From Chitinophaga sp. CB10 (GTDB lineage Bacteria; Bacteroidota; Bacteroidia; Chitinophagales; Chitinophagaceae), in NCBI GenBank assembly GCA_001870995.2, contig MLAV02000024.1, forward strand, positions 1 through 64,000: 64,000 nucleotides of DNA. Direction: 5' to 3'. This document shows, piece after piece, positions 33,405-42,929 of this stretch. The position numbers and the translations under genes are program-made. The notes under the pieces were generated by a model. The model had not been told where the DNA came from. It saw nothing but the letters and a program-made list of their open reading frames with translations, and did no database searches. The number at the start of each line of letters is the position of its first letter. Positions within the stretch are counted from its first letter, which is position 1.

Positions 33405-34907
33405 TTACTTATTATCCGCCAGTTCCCCAAGGGAGAGGCGTTGTTTAAGGGCATACAGCCAATGGCCGTAAGCTTCGCGGTATTGTGCCTGCAGTTTGGC
33501 CTGCGGTTCGATAACGGCCAGGCATTCCATTCCGTGGAAGGCGGTGGCCAGCGTGTGATGGCCTGCTCCTACGGCTGCGCCGCGGGCGGCGCCCTGGGCG
33601 CCGTCTGTATTGTATAATTCTATGACTACATTGGCCGTATTGGCAAACGCTTCGCGGAAGAGCGGGCTGAGGAACATGTTTGCCTGTCCGGCGCGCACGC
33701 GTTGAATGGCGGAACCCATTTCCGCCATGATGTCCATCCCGTAATTCAATCCGAACACGATGCCTTCCTGCACGGCGCGCAGCATATGCTCCCGGCTGTG
33801 AAGGTTAAAATCCAGCTGGTTCACGGTGGCGCCTACACGCATATTGGTGAGGATCCTTTCCGCGCCGTTGCCGAAGGGGAATACCTGTAACCCGGCGGAG
33901 CCGATGGGCGCGGTGGCTGCCAGCTCGTTCATCTGCGGGTAGCTGAGCTCCCCTACTACGGATTTCAGCCAGCTGTTGGCGATGCCGGTACCATTGAGGC
34001 ACATCAGCACGCCGTTGCGTACGTTGCCGGGCTGGTTGTTGACATGCACGAAGGTGTTGACCCTGCTCTGGTGGTCGTAGGCATGCTGGTCCGTTACGGC
34101 GTACACCACGCCGGAAGTACCTGCGGTGGTAGCCGCTTCGCCGGGTTGCAGCACGTTGAGGGAGAAAGCGTTGTTGGGCTGGTCGCCGGCGCGGTAGGTC
34201 ACCGGGGTGCCGGCGGCCAGGCCCAGCGTAGCCGCTGCCGTTGGCGTCAGGCTGCCCTGGTGGCCAAACGTAGGCACTACATCGGACAGCAGTGCGGCGT
34301 CGATCTCATAATGCTCCAGGAGGTTGACGGCGATGCCCTGGGCGGTAAAGTCCCAGAAGGTGCCTTCGGACAGGCCGGAGGCCGTCGTGCAGGCGTTGCC
34401 GGTAAGCTTCATGCCGATGAAATCACCGGGGAGCATTACTTTATGAATACGTTCGTAGACGTGCGGTTCGTTTTCCTTTACCCAACGCAGTTTGGAGGCG
34501 GTGAAGTTGCCGGGGGAGTTGAGCAGGTGGGTAAGACAGTATTGCTCTCCCAGCTGGCCGAACGCCTGGCGGCCGATTTCCACGGCGCGGGAATCGCACC
34601 AGATAATTGCCGGGCGTAATACCTGCTGGTTTCTGTCCACGCATACCAATCCGTGCATCTGGTAGGCGATGCCGATGCCTTTTACGGAAGCGGGTTCGAA
34701 GGCCGCCTGTTGTTGAAGGATTTTAGTGGCGTTGACCACTTCCTGCCACCAGCTTTCAGGGTCCTGCTCTGCCCAGCCGGCGTGCAGCACCTGCATGGGC
34801 ATTTCCCGGGAAGGGCTGATGGCGCTGGCCAGGCATTTACCACTTTCGGCATCCAGTAATGCGGCTTTAATTGATGAAGATCCAATATCGTAGCCTATAA
34901 AGTACAT
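33405..34907 (-). CDS. xylB: xylulokinase
   Basis: 500 aa, FGGY carbohydrate kinase. It phosphorylates D-xylulose to xylulose-5-phosphate. N-terminal ATPase motif: FIGYDIGSSSIKAALLDAES. AYQMHGLVCVDRNQQVLRPA and IIWCDSRAV form the substrate site (the Met-His-Gly and WxDxR type). The second ATP motif is VTYRAGDQPNNAFSLNVLQP with TTAGTSGVVYAV. The end, GAQGAARGAAVGAG, is the usual FGGY C-terminus. The upstream gap of 174 bp to the symporter holds a large inverted-repeat structure. Transcribed with xylA and the epimerase. Confidence 0.95.
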   Translation of the reverse strand: MYFIGYDIGSSSIKAALLDAESGKCLASAISPSREMPMQVLHAGWAEQDPESWWQEVVNATKILQQQAAFEPASVKGIGIAYQMHGLVCVDRNQQVLRPAIIWCDSRAVEIGRQAFGQLGEQYCLTHLLNSPGNFTASKLRWVKENEPHVYERIHKVMLPGDFIGMKLTGNACTTASGLSEGTFWDFTAQGIAVNLLEHYEIDAALLSDVVPTFGHQGSLTPTAAATLGLAAGTPVTYRAGDQPNNAFSLNVLQPGEAATTAGTSGVVYAVTDQHAYDHQSRVNTFVHVNNQPGNVRNGVLMCLNGTGIANSWLKSVVGELSYPQMNELAATAPIGSAGLQVFPFGNGAERILTNMRVGATVNQLDFNLHSREHMLRAVQEGIVFGLNYGMDIMAEMGSAIQRVRAGQANMFLSPLFREAFANTANVVIELYNTDGAQGAARGAAVGAGHHTLATAFHGMECLAVIEPQAKLQAQYREAYGHWLYALKQRLSLGELADNK

Positions 34908-34947
34908 ATCTTATTATTTGGGATGGGCAACAGACTTCCGGGAGGGC

Positions 34948-35041
34948 GTATCAAAGCGTTTTCCGGAGGCCCCGCTGCCTAAGGCGGCAACGGGGCGGAT
35001 CGCACGTGGCGCTGAACTTTTTCGGAAGTAACGTTTGATAC
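34948..35041 (-). other. large imperfect stem-loop between symporter and xylB genes
   Basis: The outer arms gtatcaaagcg (34948-34958) and cgtttgatac (35032-35041) are almost complementary, extended by CCG/CGG. Inside, GCCCCGCTGCC and GGCGGCAACGGGGC form a strong G/C hairpin. No T-tract. This could be a stable RNA structure setting relative expression in the operon, or a repeat element. Confidence 0.5.
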
Positions 35042-35081
35042 AACCCCTGCGAAGTTATATCTCTCTCTATAAAAAAAACTA

Positions 35082-36758
35082 CTACCAGTAAACGGTGTAG
35101 AGCGCCATCAGGATACCGCAGATCAATACTGCTCCAACGGTAAAGCCAACGGATGGCTTGAACATACTTGCGTCGATGGCCAGTCCTTTCGGGTTGTTAG
35201 CGCTCTTCGGATCAGCCAGGGTAATGATGATCATACCGATTACGCAGATGACAAACACGAGGCCCATACGGTCGAGGAATGCCATTTCGAAGCGGCCTGA
35301 ATCCGGGTTCAGGATGGCCCAGCCGATACTGTTGAGGGACTCGAGGTCCGCGAAGTTCGGCAGGAATTTGAAGAAGAAGGACAGCAGCAAACCGCCGATC
35401 ATCGCAAACAGGGCAGCGCCGGAAGTAGTACGCTTCCAGAAGAAGCCCAGTGCGAACATCGCGAATACGCCCGGGGATACGAAACCGGTGTATTCCTGGA
35501 TGAACTGGAATCCGCCTTTTTTATCGATACCGAGGAAGTTGGAAATGATGATGGCGATCAGCATGGTGATTACCACGGCGGCGCGGCCAACGTTTACAAT
35601 CTTCTTTTCATCGGCTTCTTTATTGAAGATCTTTTTATAAATATCCAGGGTGAAGATGGTGGAGATACTGTTGGCTTTACCTGCCAGGGAGGCCACCACA
35701 GCGGCTGTCAGCGCGGCGAAGGACAAGCCTTTCAGACCGGTAGGCAGGAGGTTTAACAGTACCGGGTAAGCGTTATCCGCGTTCAGGCTACCATCTTTCA
35801 TCATTTCTGTCTGGAACTGGCCTTCCTTCCACAGCACGTAGGCTGCGATACCCGGCAATACCACGATGATAGGCATGAGGAGTTTGAGGAAACCTGCGAA
35901 GAGCAAACCATTGCGGGCGGTTTTCAGGTCCGCGCCCAGCGCGCGTTGCGTGATGTACTGGTTACAACCCCAATAGTTCAGGTTTACGATCCACATACCG
36001 CCTACCAGCACGCTGAGGCCGGGCAGGTCGAGGTATTTGGGATTATCCTTGCGGATGATCATGTGGAAATGATCGTTGGCGTGTTGGGTCATCAGTTTGA
36101 AACCGTTGAGTACGCCTTCCCCGCCAAACTGTTTGGACACCAGTTGCAGCGCCAGGTAAGTGGTAGCGAGGCCGCCGAGGATGAGGAAGAACACCTGGAT
36201 TACGTCCGTATAACCGATCACCTTCATACCGCCCAGCGTGATGATGATGGCAAATACCGCCAGGCACACCATGCAGACGTAGAAGTTGATACCGGAGATG
36301 GTAGTAATGGCCAGGGCTCCGAGATAGAGGATAGACGTCAGGTTTACCACCACGTACAGCAATAGCCAGAAGACGGCCATGATGGTGGCCACCGTTTGGT
36401 TATACCGCTGCTCCAGGAACTGGGGCATGGTGTAAATCTTGTTCTTGAGGTAGATGGGCAGGAAGAATACAGCCACCACAATGAGGGTTGCTGCTGCCAT
36501 CCATTCGTAGGTAGAAATAGCGAGCCCGATATTGAATCCGTTTCCGGACATACCGATGAACTGCTCGGCTGAGATGTTAGATGCAATCAGGGAAGCGCCG
36601 ATTGCCCACCAGGTAAGAGATCCTTCCGCCAGGAAAAAGTCTTTCGAGTCTGTAGTGGCTTTCTTTTTCTTTTTGTAGATGTAATACCCATAACCCGCTA
36701 CAATGATGAAGTAGACCAGGAAAACAAGGTAGTCCATACCGCGAAGAGTGTGATTCAT
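35082..36758 (-). CDS. sodium/sugar symporter (SSS family), probable xylose transporter
   Basis: 558 aa from ATG 36758; the frame reaches a TTG at 36767 that is less likely. About 14 membrane helices. Family marks: YYIYKKKKKATTDSKDFFLA, LTWWAIGASLIASNISAEQF (sodium-site helix 1), the SGLT-like GLKGLSFAALTAAVVASLAG and SISTIFTLDIYKKIF. This subgroup (vSGLT-like) moves monosaccharides with Na+. The neighbouring xylB and xylA genes point to xylose. It is followed by a structured 175-bp gap and then xylB; no regulator gene is nearby. Substrate is inferred from the operon. Confidence 0.9.
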   Translation of the reverse strand: MNHTLRGMDYLVFLVYFIIVAGYGYYIYKKKKKATTDSKDFFLAEGSLTWWAIGASLIASNISAEQFIGMSGNGFNIGLAISTYEWMAAATLIVVAVFFLPIYLKNKIYTMPQFLEQRYNQTVATIMAVFWLLLYVVVNLTSILYLGALAITTISGINFYVCMVCLAVFAIIITLGGMKVIGYTDVIQVFFLILGGLATTYLALQLVSKQFGGEGVLNGFKLMTQHANDHFHMIIRKDNPKYLDLPGLSVLVGGMWIVNLNYWGCNQYITQRALGADLKTARNGLLFAGFLKLLMPIIVVLPGIAAYVLWKEGQFQTEMMKDGSLNADNAYPVLLNLLPTGLKGLSFAALTAAVVASLAGKANSISTIFTLDIYKKIFNKEADEKKIVNVGRAAVVITMLIAIIISNFLGIDKKGGFQFIQEYTGFVSPGVFAMFALGFFWKRTTSGAALFAMIGGLLLSFFFKFLPNFADLESLNSIGWAILNPDSGRFEMAFLDRMGLVFVICVIGMIIITLADPKSANNPKGLAIDASMFKPSVGFTVGAVLICGILMALYTVYW

Positions 36759-36845
36759 AACGTTCAAACGTGGTTGTTAAAATAAATAGCGGAACAATTT
36801 AGCAATTTAAATGTAAATTTTACCCTTACCTGCGTGTTAAAAAGT

Positions 36846-36875
36846 AAAAACCGCAGTAAAAATTCTGCGGTTTTT
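36846..36875 (-). terminator. terminator after the GH95 gene
   Basis: AAAAACCGCAG (36846-36856) pairs with CTGCGGTTTTT (36865-36875), 11 bp, loop taaaaatt; it isolates the fucosidase gene from the xylose operon downstream. Confidence 0.85.
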
Positions 36876-36953
36876 TGCGGCTTCAAAACTATCATTTTCC
36901 GGCACATATCAAAGGTCATTAACAAAAAATGCAACATTTGATACCCATATCAT

Positions 36954-39323
36954 TTACTGAATGATACCATTGAGCGCTACTGTCTGGCCTTTGGCGGGAT
37001 TCACCGTCACGGATCTTCCTTTATACGTGACCGTTACCCTGCCGCCGTTTGCGCTCCTGAGGCTCGCTGATTTCAACTGATGGTTTTGCCATGCCATGGT
37101 AATTTCGTAACCTCCGCGGGCCTTTATGCCACTGATGCTGCCGGTAGCCCAGGCGGCGGGCAGGGCGGGCAGGAGCTCGATGTTGCCGTCTTCGCTTTGG
37201 AGGAGGGCTTCCGTCATGCCGGCGGCGCTGCCGAAGTTGCCATCTATCTGGAACGGCGGATGATCGTCGAACAGGTTGCTGTAGATGGATTTTTTAAACA
37301 GGGCCTGGATGTTTTCGAAGACCTTTTCCCCCTCGTGCAGGCGGGCGTAGAAATTAATGATCCACGCGCGGGACCAGCCCGTGTGGCCGCCACCGTGAGA
37401 GAGGCGGTATTCCAGCGTTTTGCGGGCGCCGTTGTAGAGTTCCGGCGTATGCGGGTTTATCTGCGTGCCGGGATAGAGGCCAAACAGGTGGGAGATGTGC
37501 CGGTGGCCGGGTTCCGCTTCCTCATAATCTTTGATCCACTCCATGATGCGGCCGTCCTTCCCGAGGCGGGTAGGCGGCAGCTGGCGGATGACCTGCTGCA
37601 TCGTGTCCGCAAAGGCGGCGTCCCGTTTCAGTATATGTGCGGCCGTTATATAGCGGGTGAGGAACTCGCGTATTATCTGGTTATCCATGGTGGGGCCGTA
37701 GGTCAGCGACTGCCCTTTGCCGGTATTGGGGTCGATGAAGGAATTTTCCGGGGAATAAGCCGGGGCAGTTACCAGGTAGCCTTCCGGGCTTTTCACGAGG
37801 AAATCTTTGATGAAGCGGGCATGGGATGCCATGGCCGGAAAAGCCGTATCCGCCAGGAACGGGAGGCTGCGGTTATAATCGTAATGGTCCCAGTAATGCA
37901 GGAGCGTCCACGTGGTGCCCATTGGGAAGGTACCGTAGTGCAATTCGTTTTGCAGGCCGGTTTTCCCGAAGGCGTCCGTGGCGTGGTGGAGCGTCCAGCC
38001 GCGGGCGCCGTACATTTTGGCGGCGGTGATGGCGCCTTCCGGAATGATGTTATTGATGAAGTTCACCAGCGGGGACACGGTTTCCGGGAGGTTGCCGGTT
38101 TCCGCCTGCCAGTAGTTCATCTGGAGGTTGATGTTGGTATGGAAGTCCGACTGCCAGGGCGCGTTGATATGATTATTCCAGATGCCCTGCAGGTTGGCCG
38201 GCAGCTTGCCCGGCGCGCGGGAGGAGCCGATGAGCAGGTACCTGCCGTATTGGAACAGCAGCGTGGTGAGGTATGGATCGTAGGCGCCTGCCTGTACTTT
38301 TTTCAAGCGCTCGTCCGTAGGGAGGTTTTGCGCATCGCCGGCGAGGTGGAACTGCACTCGGTTCATGAGGGCGGCATGGTCCTTTACATGGTCGGCCAGG
38401 AGTTGGGCGTAGGCGGGCAGTGGCGCTTTATCCAGGAGGTCTGCGGGATTTACGGCATCGTTGAAGGAGAGATGCTGGAAATCGTAGTTCGTAGCGGCAT
38501 CCACCACGAGGAGGACGGCCGTGGCGTTGGTAATCTTCAGGCTGTCCGCCTGGGCGTTGATGCGGCCGCCTTCGTTGATAACCGTGACGGCGCCGGCGAA
38601 TCGCATATGCTTACCTTCCGGCCCCTGGTTCGGGTCTTTATCTTCGATTTGCCCGGTGAGGAGGATGCGGCGGGTACCGTCCGTACGGGTGGAGCAGTCC
38701 TTATACTGGTTGTTGGCGCCTTTGCTATCGTCCGGGCGGGTGAGGAATACCGTGGTGTTGATGGCGCCAGCTTTGCTGGCACTGAGTTTTATAAATATTT
38801 TATTAGCCGGGGCAGATGCGAAAGCCTGTTGCGTGTAGGTGACGCCGTTACTGCTGTAACGGCTCGTAACCACGCCGGTAGTGAGGTCCAGTTCTCTTTT
38901 ATAGTTCGTGTATTCCTTAACGCTATGCAGCAGGTTCACGTTCATGAACGTTTGATAGGAGCGGAAGTTGCGCAGGAGCGTATGGGAATTTTCCGCGTTG
39001 ACGGCGATCATATTCGGCCGGGCGAGTTGGACGGCTTCCGCGTTTTTACCGGCAAAGAGGAGCTGCCTTACGGAGTCGAGTACACGAAGGCTGTTAGGGT
39101 TGGCATCGTTGTAATGGACACCGGCCCAGAGGCTTTCCTCGTTGACCTGGATGGTTTCGGATTGCGGATGGCTGTACACCATAGCGCCGAGGCGGCCGTT
39201 GCCTATAGGCAGGGCTTCCATCCATTTGGTGGCGGGCTGTTTGTACCAGAGCTGTAAGGGAAGTTTTTGTTGCGCGTACGTGGAGCCGCCTGCCAACAGG
39301 GCAATAAATAGTATCTTTTTCAT
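36954..39323 (-). CDS. secreted alpha-L-fucosidase, glycoside hydrolase family 95
   Basis: 789 aa. Signal peptide MKKILFIALLAGGSTYA, cut before QQK. The N-terminal GH95 beta domain starts LQLWYKQPATKWMEALPIGN, then GRLGAMVYSHPQSETIQVNE and ESLWAGVHYND. The (alpha/alpha)6 domain has the paired Asn of the active site (TNINLQMNYWQAETGNLPE), an acid in TAPAYSPENSF and a catalytic Asp in QIDGNFGSAAGMTEALLQSE. Its substrates are 1,2-fucosyl or 1,2-galactosyl ends, for example of xyloglucan or host-type glycans. The gene has its own terminator and is upstream of the symporter. A 725-codon frame on the opposite strand is only a shadow of its high G/C codon use. Confidence 0.95.
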   Translation of the reverse strand: MKKILFIALLAGGSTYAQQKLPLQLWYKQPATKWMEALPIGNGRLGAMVYSHPQSETIQVNEESLWAGVHYNDANPNSLRVLDSVRQLLFAGKNAEAVQLARPNMIAVNAENSHTLLRNFRSYQTFMNVNLLHSVKEYTNYKRELDLTTGVVTSRYSSNGVTYTQQAFASAPANKIFIKLSASKAGAINTTVFLTRPDDSKGANNQYKDCSTRTDGTRRILLTGQIEDKDPNQGPEGKHMRFAGAVTVINEGGRINAQADSLKITNATAVLLVVDAATNYDFQHLSFNDAVNPADLLDKAPLPAYAQLLADHVKDHAALMNRVQFHLAGDAQNLPTDERLKKVQAGAYDPYLTTLLFQYGRYLLIGSSRAPGKLPANLQGIWNNHINAPWQSDFHTNINLQMNYWQAETGNLPETVSPLVNFINNIIPEGAITAAKMYGARGWTLHHATDAFGKTGLQNELHYGTFPMGTTWTLLHYWDHYDYNRSLPFLADTAFPAMASHARFIKDFLVKSPEGYLVTAPAYSPENSFIDPNTGKGQSLTYGPTMDNQIIREFLTRYITAAHILKRDAAFADTMQQVIRQLPPTRLGKDGRIMEWIKDYEEAEPGHRHISHLFGLYPGTQINPHTPELYNGARKTLEYRLSHGGGHTGWSRAWIINFYARLHEGEKVFENIQALFKKSIYSNLFDDHPPFQIDGNFGSAAGMTEALLQSEDGNIELLPALPAAWATGSISGIKARGGYEITMAWQNHQLKSASLRSANGGRVTVTYKGRSVTVNPAKGQTVALNGIIQ

Positions 39324-39452
39324 TAGTGGCTAATAATATCTTGCTAACAAAATAGGCAAAATAAAAAGCCAGTGCAATAGCGGGTGAAAAGGGTATCAGG
39401 ATGAGGGAGGATAGGATCAGAGGCAGACCGGAAAGCAGTCAGCCTCCGGGTT

Positions 39453-39518
39453 TTATTGTTTATCCGGCTTTTGCTGCATGTTTTTCATGGCAGTTTTCAG
39501 CTCGTCAAACAAGATCAT
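39453..39518 (-). CDS. possible 21-residue small protein after the FAD oxidoreductase
   Basis: ATG 39518, five bases behind the oxidoreductase stop, to TAA 39453. The peptide is MILFDELKTAMKNMQQKPDK plus one Gln: a short amphipathic helix with a charged tail. It may be a real small protein, a leftover C-terminus or chance. Confidence 0.25.
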   Translation of the reverse strand: MILFDELKTAMKNMQQKPDKQ

Positions 39519-39522
39519 TTGG

Positions 39523-40659
39523 CTACCGCACGGCCATCTCCGCCAGCATCTCCCCTACCTTAGACCCAATGGCTACCCCCATTCCACCCATTCTTACGCC
39601 TACAATTACGTTGGGTGAATGGTGTTGAATGATTGGCTGTTTGGTTTTACCAAATGCCATAATACCCGTCCAGCGGTCAGCAATAGTGAAAGGCGTATCC
39701 GGTAGGATAACGGTGCGCAGCAATTCTTCTAACTGATGCTGAATACGGTTGTTGTATTCAAAATCCGTGGTGCTTTCACCCTGGAAGTCCAGCTGCCGGC
39801 CGCCACCAAAGAGTACCCGCCCTTCCAGCTCCCGGAAATAATAGTATCCTTCTTCAAAATGGAAAATCCCTTTGAAGCGGAGGTTGGGAATAGGATTGGT
39901 GAGCAGCACCTGTCCGCGACCCGGCATTATATCTTCTGTAGCGGGCAATAGTTGTTTGGTGAAAGCGTTGGTGCAAATGATCAGTTTGCGTGCGGAGAAA
40001 ACCAGTTCTTCTTTCAGCAGTACATGCGGCACTACCACGTTTACACCTGTTCCCAGGTCTTCTACCCGGGCTACTTCGGCGCCTGTTTTTACTTCCACGC
40101 CTACACGCAGGCAAAGGTCGATGAGGCTGCGCATCATTTTCCCGGTATGCAGTTCTCCCTCGTAGGTATTGCTGACAACGGCTTTTACCACGTTGGTATT
40201 GAATCCGAAGGTATGTAGTTTATTGTTGGCCAGGGTAAAAGCTTTTTGCGGGAAGAAGTTGCCCAGGAGGCTATTGACGGTATCCATTTGCCGGAGCGCC
40301 CATTCGTCGTGCGGGGTAATGAGTTCATAGCTGCCGTTTTCCGTGTAGGCGATGGCGTGATCCCCCAGGCGCTGGCGCAGCAGCTGCAGCCCTTCGTAGC
40401 GGAGTTTGACGAGGTGTAGTACTTCCTGCTCCGGCATAGTTTGCAGGTCCGCCAATATTTCAGTGAGGCTGCCGATGCAGGCAAAGCCTGCATTTTTAGT
40501 ACTGGCGCCGGTGGGCAGTATGGCCCTTTCCAGCACCAGTACCCTTGCACTTTCGTCTGCCTCTTTCAGACTGATGGCGGTGGACAGGCCGACGATGCCG
40601 CTGCCGACGATGATGTAATCGTATTGGAGGAGGGACTGTTTTTCCCAGTAGCTGAGCAT
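39523..40659 (-). CDS. FAD-dependent oxidoreductase of the DAO/GlpD type
   Basis: 378 aa, cytoplasmic. N-terminal dinucleotide-binding motif: YDYIIVGSGIVGLSTAISLK, then ADESARVLVLERAILPTGAS and TKNAGFACIGS. The C-terminal FAD part is WTGIMAFGKTKQPIIQHHSP followed by GVRMGGMGVAIGSKVGEMLA. This belongs to the D-amino acid oxidase-like (DAO) family, including glycine oxidases and sarcosine oxidases. The substrate cannot be named. Located 11 bp after an SDR gene on the same strand, so the two likely act in one pathway of amine, amino acid or hydroxy-acid oxidation. Confidence 0.88.
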   Translation of the reverse strand: MLSYWEKQSLLQYDYIIVGSGIVGLSTAISLKEADESARVLVLERAILPTGASTKNAGFACIGSLTEILADLQTMPEQEVLHLVKLRYEGLQLLRQRLGDHAIAYTENGSYELITPHDEWALRQMDTVNSLLGNFFPQKAFTLANNKLHTFGFNTNVVKAVVSNTYEGELHTGKMMRSLIDLCLRVGVEVKTGAEVARVEDLGTGVNVVVPHVLLKEELVFSARKLIICTNAFTKQLLPATEDIMPGRGQVLLTNPIPNLRFKGIFHFEEGYYYFRELEGRVLFGGGRQLDFQGESTTDFEYNNRIQHQLEELLRTVILPDTPFTIADRWTGIMAFGKTKQPIIQHHSPNVIVGVRMGGMGVAIGSKVGEMLAEMAVR

Positions 40660-40669
40660 GAGATTGAAT

Positions 40670-41470
40670 TTATACCGTACCTACAGAACCACCGTCCACC
40701 CGGAAGACGGCGCCGGTGATAAACGACGCCTGTCCGGACGCCAGGAAAGCCACGATACCGGCCGATTCTTCCATGGCGCCGGCGCGGCCCAGCGACTGGT
40801 ACGGCCGGTTTTCCTTCAGGAATTTACGGGCAGCTTCTTCCCGGGTAGTGCCGGCTTCTTCGGCCATTTTATCCAGCATGTTATCCAGCAGCGGCGTGCG
40901 GATGAAGGCGGGGGAAACGGTGTTTACGAGGATGTTATCCTTGCCGTAAGCCATGGACAAGGTTTTGGAATAATTGTTCAGGGCGGCTTTGGTAGCGTTG
41001 TAATGCCCCATCATCGGATCCGGCTGTACGGCGTTTTCCGAGGAGATGTTGATGATGCGTCCGCCTTTTTCCTTCAGCATCACGGGGATTACGAGGTTGG
41101 TGAGTTCCACCACGCCAAAGAAATTCACTTCGAAGATATAGCGCCACTGGTCCAGCGTAATATCCGCTATGGGGGCGAATGTATCGATGGTGCCGGCATT
41201 GTTGACGAGGATATCGATACGGCCGTAGCGGTGCAGGGCTGCGGCCACCAGCTGTTCCAGGTCTGCTTTTTTGCTCATGTCCGCCGCTACAGCTGTTACA
41301 TCGTAACCGGAGAGGCGCAGCGTGGCGGCGGTATCTTCCACTTCGTCCGCATTGCGGGCGCTGATCACCACTTTGGCTCCTTCCTTCAGCAGCGCTTCCG
41401 CGATGGCTTTCCCGATGCCTTTGCTGCCACCGGTAACGATGGCTACTTTTCCGTTTAACTTGAGGTCCAT
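40670..41470 (-). CDS. short-chain dehydrogenase/reductase (SDR)
   Basis: 266 aa, classical SDR. NAD(P) motif: KVAIVTGGSKGIGKAIAEAL; the structural NNAG motif ILVNNAGTID; the catalytic YxxxK in GHYNATKAALNNY with Ser in INISSENAVQ; and the end ITGAVFRVDGGSVGTV. Substrate not known; similarity in style is to 3-oxoacyl/glucose-type SDRs. Stop lies 11 bp before the FAD oxidoreductase gene. Ordinary codon use; no sign of transfer. Confidence 0.92.
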   Translation of the reverse strand: MDLKLNGKVAIVTGGSKGIGKAIAEALLKEGAKVVISARNADEVEDTAATLRLSGYDVTAVAADMSKKADLEQLVAAALHRYGRIDILVNNAGTIDTFAPIADITLDQWRYIFEVNFFGVVELTNLVIPVMLKEKGGRIINISSENAVQPDPMMGHYNATKAALNNYSKTLSMAYGKDNILVNTVSPAFIRTPLLDNMLDKMAEEAGTTREEAARKFLKENRPYQSLGRAGAMEESAGIVAFLASGQASFITGAVFRVDGGSVGTV

Positions 41471-41587
41471 ATGATTAGGATTTTGAGAGATGATATTCTA
41501 AGCTAGTAAAAAATTTCCTGTTTCCGAGGGATGGCGCCGGGGGAAAAGCCGGTGAGGCTAAATGCGGCAGCTGCTCTTGTCGCGCTG

Positions 41588-41615
41588 AAAAAAAAATGGC
41601 TGCCCGAAAGCAGCC
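41588..41615 (-). terminator. terminator of the ilv cluster
   Basis: ATGGCTGC (41594-41601) pairs with GCAGCCAT (41608-41615), loop ccgaaa; on the minus strand it is followed by nine T. Located 35 bp past the ilvA stop. Confidence 0.88.
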
Positions 41616-41649
41616 ATCTCTTTTGATCAATCAGCAGTAAAAAAATCTC

Positions 41650-42909
41650 TTATACGAGGTAACCGAAGAGGTTATCGTCTTTATTCAGTTCGGTAAAGTT
41701 CAGGTTGTACTTGCGGAAGTTGGCGATGAGTACATCGTAGTCTTCCTTCCTGCCGAGCTCAATGCCGATGAGGGCCGGACCGGATTCCTTGTTGTGCTTC
41801 TGGATGTATTCGAAGCGGGTGATATCATCGTTGGGGCCGAGCACGTGATTCAGGAAGTCTTTCAGGGCGCCGGGGCGCTGGGCGAAACGTACAATAAAGT
41901 AGTGTTTCAGGCCTTCGTACAGGAGGGATCTTTCCTTGATTTCCTGCATGCGGTCGATATCGTTGTTGCTGCCGCTGATGACGCATACGACTTTCTTTCC
42001 GCGGATTTCGCCGGCAAAATCGTCGAGCGCCGCGATGGACAAAGCGCCGGCCGGTTCTACCACGATGGCGTCTTCGTTGTATAATTTGAGGATGGTGGAG
42101 CAAACTTTACCTTCGTTGACGAGGTGCATTTTTTCCAGCACTTCCTTACAGATGTCATAGTTGAGTGTGCCTACGCGTTTTACCGCTGCGCCGTCTACAA
42201 ACCTTTCGATTTCGTTGAGGGTAACGGGGCTGCCGTTTTCCAGTGCGCGGAGCATGGAGGGCGCGCCTTCCGGCTCTACACCGATGATGCGGGTTTGCGG
42301 GCTGTAGGTCTGGAAATAGGTTCCCACGCCGGCAGCGAGGCCGCCGCCGCCTACGGGTACAAAGAGGAAGTCGATGTTTTGCTGGTCTTCCAGTATTTCC
42401 ACGGCTACCGTTCCCTGGCCTTCAATAATTTTTGGGTTATCGAATGGGGGGATAAAGGTCATACCTTCTGCTTTGGTGAATGCCTGCGCTTCGGCGGAGC
42501 AGTCATCGAAGGTATCTCCTACGAGGCGTATTTCGATGTTATCCCCACCGAACATACGCACCTGTGTAACTTTTTGTTTGGGTGTGATGATAGGCATGAA
42601 TACCACGCCTTTAATGTTCATTGCTTTACATGCATAGGCAAAGCCCTGTGCATGGTTACCGGCGCTGGCGCAGGTAACGCCTTTGGCCAGCAATTCGGCC
42701 GGAAGGCTGCTAATCAGGTTATATGCCCCACGCAATTTATAAGAACGTACAATTTGCATATCCTCTCTTTTCAGGTACACATCGCAGTTATAACGGCGGG
42801 AGAGGGTTGCAGAATAAGTGAGCGGAGTGCGGTTAACAACCGGCTTGAGTTTGACAGCCGCATCCAGTATGTTAAGCGGGCTGACGCCCGGGGAAGTATT
42901 GGTGGACAT
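41650..42909 (-). CDS. ilvA: threonine ammonia-lyase (threonine deaminase)
   Basis: 419 aa, PLP enzyme of fold type II. It deaminates threonine to 2-oxobutanoate, the first step to isoleucine. PLP-lysine in VYLKREDMQIVRSYKLRGAY; Gly-rich PLP-phosphate loop VPVGGGGLAAGVGTYFQ; SGSNND near the C-terminus of the catalytic domain. Residues about 340-419 are a single ACT-like regulatory domain (FIVRFAQRPGALKDFLNHV, then NFTELNKDDNLFGYLV), shorter than the double domain of E. coli IlvA but normal for the 400-420-aa Bacteroidota type. It follows ilvC with a 57-bp gap that contains a stable hairpin. Confidence 0.95.
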   Translation of the reverse strand: MSTNTSPGVSPLNILDAAVKLKPVVNRTPLTYSATLSRRYNCDVYLKREDMQIVRSYKLRGAYNLISSLPAELLAKGVTCASAGNHAQGFAYACKAMNIKGVVFMPIITPKQKVTQVRMFGGDNIEIRLVGDTFDDCSAEAQAFTKAEGMTFIPPFDNPKIIEGQGTVAVEILEDQQNIDFLFVPVGGGGLAAGVGTYFQTYSPQTRIIGVEPEGAPSMLRALENGSPVTLNEIERFVDGAAVKRVGTLNYDICKEVLEKMHLVNEGKVCSTILKLYNEDAIVVEPAGALSIAALDDFAGEIRGKKVVCVISGSNNDIDRMQEIKERSLLYEGLKHYFIVRFAQRPGALKDFLNHVLGPNDDITRFEYIQKHNKESGPALIGIELGRKEDYDVLIANFRKYNLNFTELNKDDNLFGYLV

Positions 42910-42929
42910 AAAATAGAAAAGATTTGAAA

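Noticed and set aside
37080..39257. 725-codon plus-strand ORF
   Set aside because: Exactly antisense to the GH95 gene, whose motifs are clear; long antisense frames are expected from its codon use.
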